From Enterococcus sp. ZJ1622 (GTDB lineage: Bacteria > Bacillota > Bacilli > Lactobacillales > Enterococcaceae), in contig NZ_JAAKDW010000002.1 in assembly GCF_011038845.1 (NCBI RefSeq), positions 62,001 through 126,000 of the forward strand: DNA of 64,000 nucleotides. Direction: 5' to 3'. Shown piece after piece: positions 8,794-16,998 of this stretch. How positions within the stretch are numbered: the first letter of the stretch is position 1; every line of letters starts with the position of its first letter. The notes under the pieces were generated by a model. That model had not been told where the DNA came from. It did not search any database and saw only the letters and a program-made list of their open reading frames with translations. The position numbers and the translations under genes are program-made.

Positions 8794-8902
8794 CGTATAC
8801 CCAAAAAAGCTCATAAATTCTTGTAAGCGGATGAAATCCTGATGATTTTTTCACTTTTTCTCCCTATATACTAAGGGCACAAAAACAAAGGAGTGATTTA
8901 CT

Positions 8903-9583
8903 ATGAGAAAGAATATGATCGGTACATTATTAGTTTCAACGATTTTACTAGGCGGTCTAGCTACCCCTGTCTTTGCAGAAGGAGAAGCAAAATCAACAGG
9001 AGATATCACGTTTACTGAACCAACAGATACAGTAGAACCACTTGATCCTACAGATCCAACACAGCCAGTTGAACCAGAAGATCCAGAAAACCCAGCTACA
9101 GGACAAACAGGACCATTGACACTTGACGTTGTTCCTAACTTGCCATTTGGCACACACGAGATCGAAAGCGGAACGAAAACTTATCCAGTCGATGCAGCGA
9201 AAAATGATTCCCCATACTTGCAAGTATCTGACCGCCGCGGTGTCGGAGCAGACGGCCAAGCACAAGGTTGGAATGTCACTGTATCTGTTTCTGATTTTCT
9301 GAATGGGACACAAAAACTGGAAGGGGCAGAACTGAATTTCGGCACAGCAACAAGTAAATCAACGCCAGACAATGATTCTACTGCACCACAAAGTCAAACG
9401 ATCACAGGTTTGAGCAGTGCTTCTGCTGCTACACCGATCTTTGTAGCAGATAAAGATCAAGGGTTAGGTACATGGCTATCTGTCTATGATCCAGCAAATA
9501 TCACATTGAAAGTCCCTAAAGCAGCTGCTGGGACATTTACAGCAGATTTGACTTGGAACTTAGTTGCAGGACCTGTAGCTTAA
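8903..9583 (+). CDS. Small WxL-domain surface protein
   Basis: 226-residue exported protein. Signal peptide to about residue 26 (VFA/EGEAK). A Pro/Glu/Asp/Thr-rich linker with PxDPT-like repeats covers residues ~36-70. The C-terminal ~150 residues are the WxL domain, with its first motif in GWNVTVS and its second in TWNLVAGP just before the C-terminus. WxL domains bind peptidoglycan non-covalently. It is first in a four-gene locus like those of E. faecium (SwpA/B/C type), but I cannot assign which locus letter. The ATG follows AAAGGAGTG; the promoter has a clear TATACT (8867-8872) and a poor -35. A terminator hairpin follows. Confidence 0.92.
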   Translation: MRKNMIGTLLVSTILLGGLATPVFAEGEAKSTGDITFTEPTDTVEPLDPTDPTQPVEPEDPENPATGQTGPLTLDVVPNLPFGTHEIESGTKTYPVDAAKNDSPYLQVSDRRGVGADGQAQGWNVTVSVSDFLNGTQKLEGAELNFGTATSKSTPDNDSTAPQSQTITGLSSASAATPIFVADKDQGLGTWLSVYDPANITLKVPKAAAGTFTADLTWNLVAGPVA

Positions 9584-9593
9584 AAATTCTAGG

Positions 9594-9652
9594 CTGCGGC
9601 GAAAACGAATTTGACTTTCATCCTTGCTTGATGTTTTTGCCGCAGTTTTTTT
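9594..9652 (+). terminator. Partial terminator inside the WxL operon
   Basis: Stem CTGCGGC-AAAAC / GTTTTTGCCGCAG with a long loop and seven T. It sits 10 bases after the small WxL gene and just before the DUF916 gene, so it probably makes the small WxL protein more abundant than its partners. Confidence 0.8.
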
Positions 9653-9670
9653 GAAAGGAACGTGTTGATA

Positions 9671-10711
9671 GTGAATCAAAGTAAACGATTCGTAGTTTCG
9701 CTTTTCGCTATTTTAAGTATATTTTTTGGATTTCCAGGCATGAGTCATGCTGCTGATACAATGGGAGACTTTGGGGTAAAGCCGATCCTTCCAGACAATC
9801 AAATAGACAAAGCAATCGGTTATTTTGATTTATTAGTGACGCCGAGCCAGGAACAAACCATTGGAGTAACAATCAGCAATTCGGCCGATAACGCTCGATG
9901 TTTTGATCTTTCCATTAATCCAGCAGTAACAAGTGATGGAGGTACGATCGATTATGGGCAAGAAAAACCAAGATTAGATGAGACATTGCCGTTTGATGTA
10001 CGTGATGTGTTGCTTTTGTCAGAAAAAGAGATAGAAGTTCCAGCAAAATCATCAATCGATGTGCCGATACAAGTCAAGGTGCCTGCTTCTAGCTTTGCAG
10101 GACGAGTCCTTGCGGGTATCCATGTTAGCCCTAAGACAGATGATCCAGATACAGCAGACAAAAAAGAGGGAACTCAGATCAAGAATCGGATCGCTTATAA
10201 TCTGGCAGTCGTCTTGCAGGAAAGCCGAGACGCTGTAGAACCGGATCTGAAACTTCTATCAGAAGACGTCAGTGCTGTCAATGCAAAGCCGGCTGTCCAG
10301 CTGCTATTCCAGAATCCTGCGCCTACGATCATCAGCAAGCTCGTATTTACAAGCAAGATCTCTTATGAAGGACAGCCATATATCGACAACACTTCCAATG
10401 AATTCTTAGTCGCACCAAATTCCAATTTTCATTTGAATCTGGATCTGGCAGGAGACAAAGCAAAAGCTGGGGAGTATCAAGCAGATATTTCGGCAAAGTC
10501 AGGCGATGGGCATGAATGGCATTTCACTCAGAAATTTACGATCGCAAAAGAAAAAGCAGAAGAAGTGAATAAGAATTCTGTGTTTGCAGTCGAAGAAAAA
10601 GCATTTCCATGGATGAATGTGGTTCTGATCACACTTGCACTGATTCTGATCGTCTTCTTGGTGATTTTCTGGCTGCATCGGAAAAAGAAAAAGGAAGATA
10701 CGCTGAAATGA
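9671..10711 (+). CDS. DUF916/DUF3324 membrane-anchored WxL partner protein
   Basis: About 346 residues. N-terminal signal ([21 protein letters not shown]), DUF916 domain over residues ~30-160, DUF3324-like domain to ~300, then a single membrane helix ([19 protein letters not shown]) and a basic tail HRKKKKE. Such proteins bind WxL proteins and host matrix and anchor the complex in the membrane. Three starts are possible: GTG 9662, TTG 9665 and GTG 9671; the GAAAGGA at 9653-9659 best suits 9671 or 9665. It is second in the WxL operon, behind an attenuating terminator. Confidence 0.9.
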   Translation: MNQSKRFVVSLFAILSIFFGFPGMSHAADTMGDFGVKPILPDNQIDKAIGYFDLLVTPSQEQTIGVTISNSADNARCFDLSINPAVTSDGGTIDYGQEKPRLDETLPFDVRDVLLLSEKEIEVPAKSSIDVPIQVKVPASSFAGRVLAGIHVSPKTDDPDTADKKEGTQIKNRIAYNLAVVLQESRDAVEPDLKLLSEDVSAVNAKPAVQLLFQNPAPTIISKLVFTSKISYEGQPYIDNTSNEFLVAPNSNFHLNLDLAGDKAKAGEYQADISAKSGDGHEWHFTQKFTIAKEKAEEVNKNSVFAVEEKAFPWMNVVLITLALILIVFLVIFWLHRKKKKEDTLK

Positions 10712-10721
10712 GGTGAGTTCG

Positions 10722-11048
10722 TTGAAAAAAATCGTTTTAATCGGAATACTAGCCGCTAGCTTGTTAAGTGCTGGCGGACAGATATCCGTACAAGCGGATG
10801 CTGTCAGCTCTGGTGGGATCACTTTTTATGACACCACGCCTGTTCCTAAGCCAAGTGAACCTGGAGAGGCAGGAACGACCAGTCAGAATCCGACAATCAT
10901 AAAGCCCGGTTCCAATCAAGTACTGCCAAAGACGAATGAACAGTCAACTAACCTGCTGCCGATGCTTGGCAGTAGCCTGCTCTTATTAGGGCTGTTCATC
11001 TGGAAAAAACGGAAGGAGGAAGAAGATGATGCACACACAACAGATTAA
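10722..11048 (+). CDS. Small wall-anchored (LPxTG-like) protein of the WxL locus
   Basis: 108 residues. Signal peptide to about residue 26 (QVQADAVSS region), a short Pro/Ser/Gly-rich ectodomain, then a sorting signal: [10 protein letters not shown], hydrophobic stretch [17 protein letters not shown] and basic KKRKEEE. The motif is LPKTN rather than LPxTG. I chose the TTG at 10722 because AGGTGAG lies 5 bases upstream; a GTG at 10713 is in frame but has no room for a ribosome site. Homologous loci in lactobacilli and enterococci carry a similar small protein (CscD type). Its 3' end overlaps the large WxL gene. Confidence 0.82.
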   Translation: MKKIVLIGILAASLLSAGGQISVQADAVSSGGITFYDTTPVPKPSEPGEAGTTSQNPTIIKPGSNQVLPKTNEQSTNLLPMLGSSLLLLGLFIWKKRKEEEDDAHTTD

Positions 11049-13500
11049 ACGATATTCTCTTCGCTTTCTCCTTTTTATCAGTTTGACGATCATCGGTTTT
11101 TTTGCTGTTTCAAAACCTGTGCACGCAGTCGGAGCTACGCCGCCGCCGATTACTTATGATCCGAATACGTATGAGAACATAGTCCCGCAAAATGGTGGGC
11201 GGAGTGCCGTGAATGGCGGGAAAGTCGTTCAGCTGACAGGGGCCAATCAATTACCCAAACTGACCGTGACGTATACGAATGACGGGTCGAATGATCCATG
11301 GAAAGGTGGTACGATCCATTTTCATTGGGAGAGCCATGTCAAGCTGACGAACGTGCTCGATGTCCTAAATATCACGGCACAAGGTTTCGCATTCGTTGCG
11401 ATCGTGAATCTGCCGGAACATGTATCGAGTAGTGATGTATTGAAAGCAATCGATTGGAACAATGCTTATCTGAATATTTCGGGCGCTTCTGTCAAGCTGA
11501 CGAATGAAGGGCTGATGTCAGCAGGAAACCACACGCTTCGTTTTGGTATGGGATCATGGGATACTTCTTCTCTTTTAGCAAGTATCATCAATATCATCAC
11601 CCAACCCGGTTTCAATGTGAATGATATCCCTCTTCGTTTCGATATTTCGGTAGATGTCGCAAAAATGACAGAAAACGGGGATAAATTCGACACGAGTCCT
11701 AACAAGATCTTGTCAAAAGGGAAATTACAGCCTTCTTTAAGTAAGAAAGCTGCATTCTCGGTAGATTTTTATGATTCGAATAATATCATCCAAGACCGTA
11801 TGTTCAACTCGATCCTGGCTCCAGCTGGCGGAAGGTTTTATCCTAAATTGACAAATGGTGCGCTCGATCCCAGCGTATATGCAGCTACAGCAAGTACAGA
11901 AATCAATACTTGGAACAGCTATATCTCGCCAAATGATGCAACAGGCACGTACAATACGCTGGCAGACGATTCCGAGTATGTGGATGGCAACAATCGAAAC
12001 CTTCCCGGAACAACGAATAATCGAACATTGACGATGGGACTTTCTGAGGGGCGATTCGATCAACTTCCTGCAACTCGTTTCAATCGAGTGGTCAATTACT
12101 TTACAGGAAAAAATGTGACCTCAGGCGCTTCGTTGAGTCACACTCCGGCAAGCACGAGCGGCTTGAATCAGCTGACTAACATTTTATATAGCGGAACAGA
12201 TGCAGAAGGTGCGCCATTATCACCTGTCACGCTCAAAGTACTAGAACAGTATCAAGTGGGTGCTTCCGTCGTACCGACGAATCTGACAGCGGATAGTGCA
12301 TGGGGGAAACTTCTGCCAAGTGCACCCTATCAAGTACAAGCGACTTGGAATGCAGCCGCATTGACCACAGGATCAATCCATTACAGGTTGTATAATAAAA
12401 ATACCCAAAAACTGATCCCTAATTTCAGTGACAGTCTATTCCAGAATCTCACGACAAACAATGGAAGTGTCAATCCTGCATCTACTATGATGCCTGCGTT
12501 GCCATCGGGTCAATATTACTTTGACTATAAACTGATCGATGATGTACTTTCAAAAACATATCCGGCACTCGCTTATAAATGGCAGTCGGAACAAAAAGGG
12601 ATCACGACACTACCTTGGATCACTGTGGCGACTTTCCCGACGATCAGTCAAGAGAGCCATCTGAAAAACCTCAGCAGACAGCCAGATTCGGGGGATCCGC
12701 TAACGGCTTTAGCAGGTGACACTGTACAAGAAAGCAGTACTTTCACATTGACGAAGCAAGGAGATGCCTTGACTGACCAGAAAGTGACGATCGCATTACC
12801 GGCCAATACGACACTTGTGCCTCAATCGATCACGTTGAATGGCAATCCAGTAGCTGATACAGCACTTCAGCAAGGGATCACAGTCCCAGCTAGTTATTTG
12901 GCAAACACAGGTAACAAGATAACGATCACTTACAATTACAAAATAAATGCTGTACAGCCACTCGATATCCCGACGAAACCAGCTATCCTGTCAGGGAATA
13001 TCATGCTGTCTGACGGGACAAAACTGCCAAATGCTGAAATCAAGACAGCGGTAAAGACCATCCATATCCCGCAGCAGGAACTGACGCTTGTTGATGCGCC
13101 AGATGATTTTACTTTTGGCAATGATCTTCCGATACCCGTTCAGAAAACTTACTATAAAGCATCCGGTGAATTTTCATTTGATGTAAGAGATACGCGGTTG
13201 CCCGGCTCGTCGGCTTGGCAGCTGACAGGAACGTTATCTTCACCTTTTAAGAACACTGACGGGAAATTATTGAGTGGTGCTGAACTGTATTTCAATCACG
13301 AAGGAACAAAGCAACGTATCCAAAATGGGCAAAATACGCTGATCTATCAAAGCGATGGAATCAGCAAAGGAGAAATTCCCGTTGACTTTGCTGCTGCAGA
13401 TGGTTTACTCTTAGAAGTAAATAACAGCACAGATGCACAGGCAGGACAGACCTATCAAGGTGTAGTGACATGGGAATTGTCGACAGGCCCTGTAAACTAA
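11026..13500 (+). CDS. Large WxL-domain surface protein
   Basis: 824-residue exported protein. Signal peptide to about residue 36 ([13 protein letters not shown]). A long mostly beta-rich region with no recognised enzymatic motif fills residues ~40-680, including a DUF11-like beta domain near 560-650 ([20 protein letters not shown]). The WxL domain closes the protein, with [11 protein letters not shown] and [10 protein letters not shown]. LwpA-type proteins of E. faecium are the nearest known relatives and are linked to matrix binding. ATG at 11026 or 11029 follows GGAGGAAG, inside the 3' end of the small LPxTG-like gene, which points to coupled translation. Attachment is expected through WxL to peptidoglycan. 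Confidence 0.92.
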   Translation: MMHTQQIKRYSLRFLLFISLTIIGFFAVSKPVHAVGATPPPITYDPNTYENIVPQNGGRSAVNGGKVVQLTGANQLPKLTVTYTNDGSNDPWKGGTIHFHWESHVKLTNVLDVLNITAQGFAFVAIVNLPEHVSSSDVLKAIDWNNAYLNISGASVKLTNEGLMSAGNHTLRFGMGSWDTSSLLASIINIITQPGFNVNDIPLRFDISVDVAKMTENGDKFDTSPNKILSKGKLQPSLSKKAAFSVDFYDSNNIIQDRMFNSILAPAGGRFYPKLTNGALDPSVYAATASTEINTWNSYISPNDATGTYNTLADDSEYVDGNNRNLPGTTNNRTLTMGLSEGRFDQLPATRFNRVVNYFTGKNVTSGASLSHTPASTSGLNQLTNILYSGTDAEGAPLSPVTLKVLEQYQVGASVVPTNLTADSAWGKLLPSAPYQVQATWNAAALTTGSIHYRLYNKNTQKLIPNFSDSLFQNLTTNNGSVNPASTMMPALPSGQYYFDYKLIDDVLSKTYPALAYKWQSEQKGITTLPWITVATFPTISQESHLKNLSRQPDSGDPLTALAGDTVQESSTFTLTKQGDALTDQKVTIALPANTTLVPQSITLNGNPVADTALQQGITVPASYLANTGNKITITYNYKINAVQPLDIPTKPAILSGNIMLSDGTKLPNAEIKTAVKTIHIPQQELTLVDAPDDFTFGNDLPIPVQKTYYKASGEFSFDVRDTRLPGSSAWQLTGTLSSPFKNTDGKLLSGAELYFNHEGTKQRIQNGQNTLIYQSDGISKGEIPVDFAAADGLLLEVNNSTDAQAGQTYQGVVTWELSTGPVN

Positions 13501-13515
13501 TCATTTGATCAACTA

Positions 13516-13624
13516 CGGTGAGGACAAAAGTGTTCCGAGAGATAAGAAGAAATGGTTGAAAATCATTCATCGGTTTTTAGCGGACTTCAGCTTATTCTTC
13601 AAAAATGTTGCTTTTGTCTCGCCG
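13516..13624 (+). repeat. Long hairpin downstream of the large WxL gene
   Basis: Outer stem of 14 bp, CGGTGAGGACAAAAG (13516-13530) with CTTTTGTCTCGCCG (13611-13624), one bulged G. An inner stem GTTGAAAA / TTTTTAGC (13555-13562/13574-13581) has two G-T pairs. The 3' edge GCCGTTTATC resembles the edge of the hairpin repeats at 35066 and 37213, but the rest does not align by eye. Confidence 0.5.
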
Positions 13625-13646
13625 TTTATCTGGATTTAAAGATGGG

Positions 13647-13682
13647 AAGCAGGCTGGGATCGCGTTTTGACCCAGCCTGCTT
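13647..13682 (+). terminator. Terminator-like hairpin after the WxL operon
   Basis: Perfect 12-bp stem AAGCAGGCTGGG / CCCAGCCTGCTT, 12-base loop GATCGCGTTTTGA-like, no strong T run. Similar CTGGG...CCCAG hairpins are common between genes in this group. Confidence 0.65.
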
Positions 13683-13770
13683 GATTGCTTTATCCCACAC
13701 TTGAAGTTTCAAAAAAAGCTGATTTTTTGTATCTATTGCTGTTGAAGAAATAAAGCTAGGGGGAGTAGAC

Positions 13771-15279
13771 TTGGAACTTTTCAGTTTGCTTGAAAAGAAC
13801 GAACAGCGACAAATCAGATTGTTTCAGCTTTTGTTAGAGGAAAAGGGCTCGATTTCTGTCAATCAGGCTTTTGATCGATTGACTGTCGACCGAGCAACGC
13901 TCAAAGAAGATGTGCAGATGCTAAAAGCACATCTAGAAACCTTTGATGGGCGATTGACGTTAGAATACCAAGACGGTGAGCTGAATCTTTTTCGTTCGGG
14001 AAATCTTTCGGCCAATGAATTCTATTATGCCTATTTGCAGGAATCAATCAAATATCAGATTTTGCTCCATCTGTTAGAACACGGAACCTACGAGCGACAA
14101 AAGCTGCTGACTCAGCTGAACATCAGTACAGCAACGCTGACACGCCGAATCAAAGAATTGAATGCCATTCTCCAAGAATTCCATTTGCAGATAAAAAACG
14201 GCCGGCTGCAAGGCTCGGAAAGCCAGATCAGGTATTTCTATTTCCAGCTTCTCTGGTTTGGACGCCCTTACCGAGTCAATCAACTGGAAGCAGTAGACCA
14301 GGCGACAAAAGTTTTGTTAGCGTTACTGGAAGAAACATTTCCTTTCACATTTACCGAAGACGGGGAGATTATGTTCAAGCTTTGGCTGAAAATCACTAAG
14401 AGCAGACTGCGATGTGTCAAGAAAGCTGTGCCGGATTACCAGAATCTGCCGCTCCATTTATTTGAGGAGGACCCGTTTTTGATCTCGTTGCAGACCTTCT
14501 TGTCACGTTTTTTCTTCCAGTATGCGTTTAGCTGGAACCAGAATGAAACATTGATCTTCTATCTTTTTATGATCTGTAATTTCACCTTGGACACTTCGGA
14601 CAAACGAGTACAGGGATTTTTGTTAGAGGAAAAATACAAAGACGATCTGGTCGGTGAACTGAATCGGACATTCAAAAAAAATGTGCAGGATGCTTTTTCT
14701 TTTTACGAATTTACAGAAGAATTTTCACAAAAAGTCGCTTTGACAGTCATGCAGAATCACTATCGACTGGTTTACTTTAGAGGACTAGTAAGTGTTTTTG
14801 GACAGTCTGGTCTTAAGCAGAGGATTTTAGAAAACCAAGAACAGCAGTTGCTTGCTTTGTGCAAAAAAATGACCCAACAATCCTTCGACATACTCGGTTT
14901 GTCAGACGAAGATCGGTTACATGCAGGATTAGAATTATATGGACGTTATATTTCCATCCTAGTCATGGTATTCAAGAAAGTAGAGCTCCGGTTGACGATC
15001 GCGTGTGATTTCCCTTATGAACGGCTGATGTCTGACATCATGATGGAAATTATCCATGAACGGCTGGACAGATCGATCAAGTTTGATCTTGTCAGTTATC
15101 AAAAGGGACAATCATACGACGTGATCTTGACCGGACAGAACAAAGAATATCCTTCGCAGCAATCTGCACAGGTCTTCGTACTGACAAGCAGTGAATATGA
15201 TTTTGATTTTCCTTATCTCAATCAGTTTCTAAGACAATGTTATTTGCAAAAAATCAAATTAAGGATGGACAAATTATGA
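13771..15279 (+). CDS. Mga-type helix-turn-helix transcriptional regulator
   Basis: 502 residues. Two helix-turn-helix regions lie in the first ~140 residues (INTERVAL around SVNQAFDRLTVDRATLKEDV and STATLTRRIKELNAIL), the layout of Mga/AtxA-like regulators, followed by a long helical region of PRD type and a C-terminal EIIB-like part (IKFDLVSYQKGQSYDVILTG). Start TTG at 13771 with GGGGGAG upstream. Its stop overlaps the ATG of the next gene (ATGA), so regulator and flavoprotein are co-translated. It lies just downstream of the WxL locus and could control it; that is inference. PTS phosphorylation of such regulators is known for the family but not shown here. Confidence 0.82.
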   Translation: MELFSLLEKNEQRQIRLFQLLLEEKGSISVNQAFDRLTVDRATLKEDVQMLKAHLETFDGRLTLEYQDGELNLFRSGNLSANEFYYAYLQESIKYQILLHLLEHGTYERQKLLTQLNISTATLTRRIKELNAILQEFHLQIKNGRLQGSESQIRYFYFQLLWFGRPYRVNQLEAVDQATKVLLALLEETFPFTFTEDGEIMFKLWLKITKSRLRCVKKAVPDYQNLPLHLFEEDPFLISLQTFLSRFFFQYAFSWNQNETLIFYLFMICNFTLDTSDKRVQGFLLEEKYKDDLVGELNRTFKKNVQDAFSFYEFTEEFSQKVALTVMQNHYRLVYFRGLVSVFGQSGLKQRILENQEQQLLALCKKMTQQSFDILGLSDEDRLHAGLELYGRYISILVMVFKKVELRLTIACDFPYERLMSDIMMEIIHERLDRSIKFDLVSYQKGQSYDVILTGQNKEYPSQQSAQVFVLTSSEYDFDFPYLNQFLRQCYLQKIKLRMDKL

Positions 15280-16607
15280 AAATCGTAATAATCGGAGCCT
15301 CCCATGGCGGGATAGCTGCTGCTGATAGTTTGCTGAAGCTGGACTCGACGGACGAGGTTTACTTGATTGATGGAAAGAAACGAGAAGAAGCAGGCTACAT
15401 TTCCAGCGGGCTAACCATGTATCTGAATCGAACGATCAGCGAGCTGAATGAAGTCACGACAGATCTTCACCCCTTACTTGAAAAAGGACTGATCCTGCTA
15501 ACAGAGCATGAAGTATGCGCCATCGCTCCTGAACAGCATCAGATCACACTAGTCGCTGCTAATGGTGTGAGCAAACAGCTAGCGTATGACAAATTGATCA
15601 TCGCAACGGGCTCTTCGTCAGAAAAGAACACGCTACTGGAGGGCGAAAATGTCCTTGTCTACAAAGGATTAGATGAATCACGTCAGGCTCTTTCTTATTT
15701 GGAGAATGCAAAGGATATCACCATTTTCGGCGCGGGATACATCGGAACGGAATTAGCAAATTCATTGGCAGATAAAGGGTGCACCATCCACCTGATCGAT
15801 CATATGCCGAATATCTTGTCACGCTATTTTGACGGGGAGATGATCCGTGAAGTTGAAGACCAGCTCGCTTCAAAAGGGATCGTTTTTCATCCGAATGAGC
15901 TTTTGATCGACCACAAAAAAGAAGGTGACCGCTTAACAGAGATTCGTATACTCTCCCAATCAATCAAAACAGATCTTGTCATTTTTCCTTCGCAAGCACA
16001 TCCTAATACCAGTATATTAAGAGAAAAGGTAGAACTGTATGAAGATGAGACAGTAGTTGTCGATGAGTATCTGCAGACAAGCGATCCTGACATCTATGCG
16101 ATCGGCGATATTGTTCCGATCACATATCCTTCAAATGATCTTCATCTATTTATGCCGCTGATCACTCGGGCGGTCCATATGGCACGGGCTGTTGCTTTAA
16201 CGATCAGCGGACAGCCAACTGTCTTTGATCGGTCGAAGCGACTGACAGCAACTAGGATAGCAGGATACTTTTTGGGAACAGCTGGACTGACGGAGGACGA
16301 AGCCCCGTTCTTGGGAAAACAGGTACGATCTTACACAGGAATATTTCAGTTGTATCCGGCATATCGTTCGCTGGATACAACAGTCAAAGCAAAGCTGATC
16401 TATTGTCCAGAGACCATGGAAATCCTAGGAGGGCAGCTGATCAGCACGGAGTTTTTGCTGTCAGATCTGGATCTGTTAGCGAGTTTTATTGAGCGGAAAA
16501 TGACGATCTCGCAACTTGCTGTCGACAGTTTCGGCTTTATGCCAGCTTATACGCCAAAATTCCATTATTTCAATGAACTTGCTTTTCAAATAATCCATGA
16601 TCGATAA
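15276..16607 (+). CDS. NADH oxidase/peroxidase-family flavoprotein lacking the redox Cys
   Basis: 443 residues, the size of enterococcal NADH oxidase (Nox) and NADH peroxidase (Npr). FAD-binding GASHGGIAA at the N-terminus keeps His10; the NADH-binding GAGYIGTELA lies near residue 150; a second FAD motif YAIGDI is near 275. The position of the catalytic Cys (Cys42 of Nox/Npr, in LSCGM) reads ISSGL here, with Ser44 encoded by AGC at 15405-15407. The family normally reduces O2 to water or H2O2 to water through that Cys-sulfenic acid. ATG overlaps the Mga-like stop; a longer upstream frame to 15237 is rejected because AAGGATGG precedes 15276. Oxidase making H2O2, or another acceptor, are both possible. 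Confidence 0.85.
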   Translation: MKIVIIGASHGGIAAADSLLKLDSTDEVYLIDGKKREEAGYISSGLTMYLNRTISELNEVTTDLHPLLEKGLILLTEHEVCAIAPEQHQITLVAANGVSKQLAYDKLIIATGSSSEKNTLLEGENVLVYKGLDESRQALSYLENAKDITIFGAGYIGTELANSLADKGCTIHLIDHMPNILSRYFDGEMIREVEDQLASKGIVFHPNELLIDHKKEGDRLTEIRILSQSIKTDLVIFPSQAHPNTSILREKVELYEDETVVVDEYLQTSDPDIYAIGDIVPITYPSNDLHLFMPLITRAVHMARAVALTISGQPTVFDRSKRLTATRIAGYFLGTAGLTEDEAPFLGKQVRSYTGIFQLYPAYRSLDTTVKAKLIYCPETMEILGGQLISTEFLLSDLDLLASFIERKMTISQLAVDSFGFMPAYTPKFHYFNELAFQIIHDR

Positions 16608-16636
16608 AAAATAGAGAATGAGAGCTTTGCTGCGGA

Positions 16637-16671
16637 AGAGATGATCCTAAAAATAGGATTATCTCTTTTTT
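16637..16671 (+). terminator. Intrinsic terminator after the flavoprotein gene
   Basis: 13-bp stem AGAGATGATCCTA / TAGGATTATCTCT with one G-T pair, short A loop, six T. Confidence 0.92.
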
Positions 16672-16780
16672 GACATACGTTATTTTATTATTGCTTTCTG
16701 AAAAATTCCAATGATGTGTCAAATAAAAAAAGATCTGGAATAAATAACTTATAAAATTAAAAACAAATGAAAAAAACGTT

Positions 16781-16818
16781 AAGGAAACGCTTGCAATATA
16801 CTTTGTGATATGTTAAAT
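16781..16818 (+). promoter_or_regulatory. Chitinase 1 promoter region with cre overlapping the -35
   Basis: AAGGAAACGCTTGCAA (16781-16796) matches the relaxed cre consensus WTGNAANCGNWWNCAW with one mismatch. TTGCAA (16791-16796) would be the -35, with TTAAAT or TAAATT 16-17 bases on. The mRNA leader would be ~170 bases, AT-rich, with no gene seen in 16819-16998. Confidence 0.65.
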
Positions 16819-16998
16819 TTTAATTACCCGCTAGTTTAATGCAAATACATAGTAATACATAGGGATATTGGGAGAGATTTATATTTTATTTTTGGAGGTG
16901 AATTGTTATCTGGAATATTATTTTTTTAATAATTCGGATGGGAAAATAGGAGATTAATCTAGTGTGGAATAAAAAATACATATACCGAGGAGTTTAAA

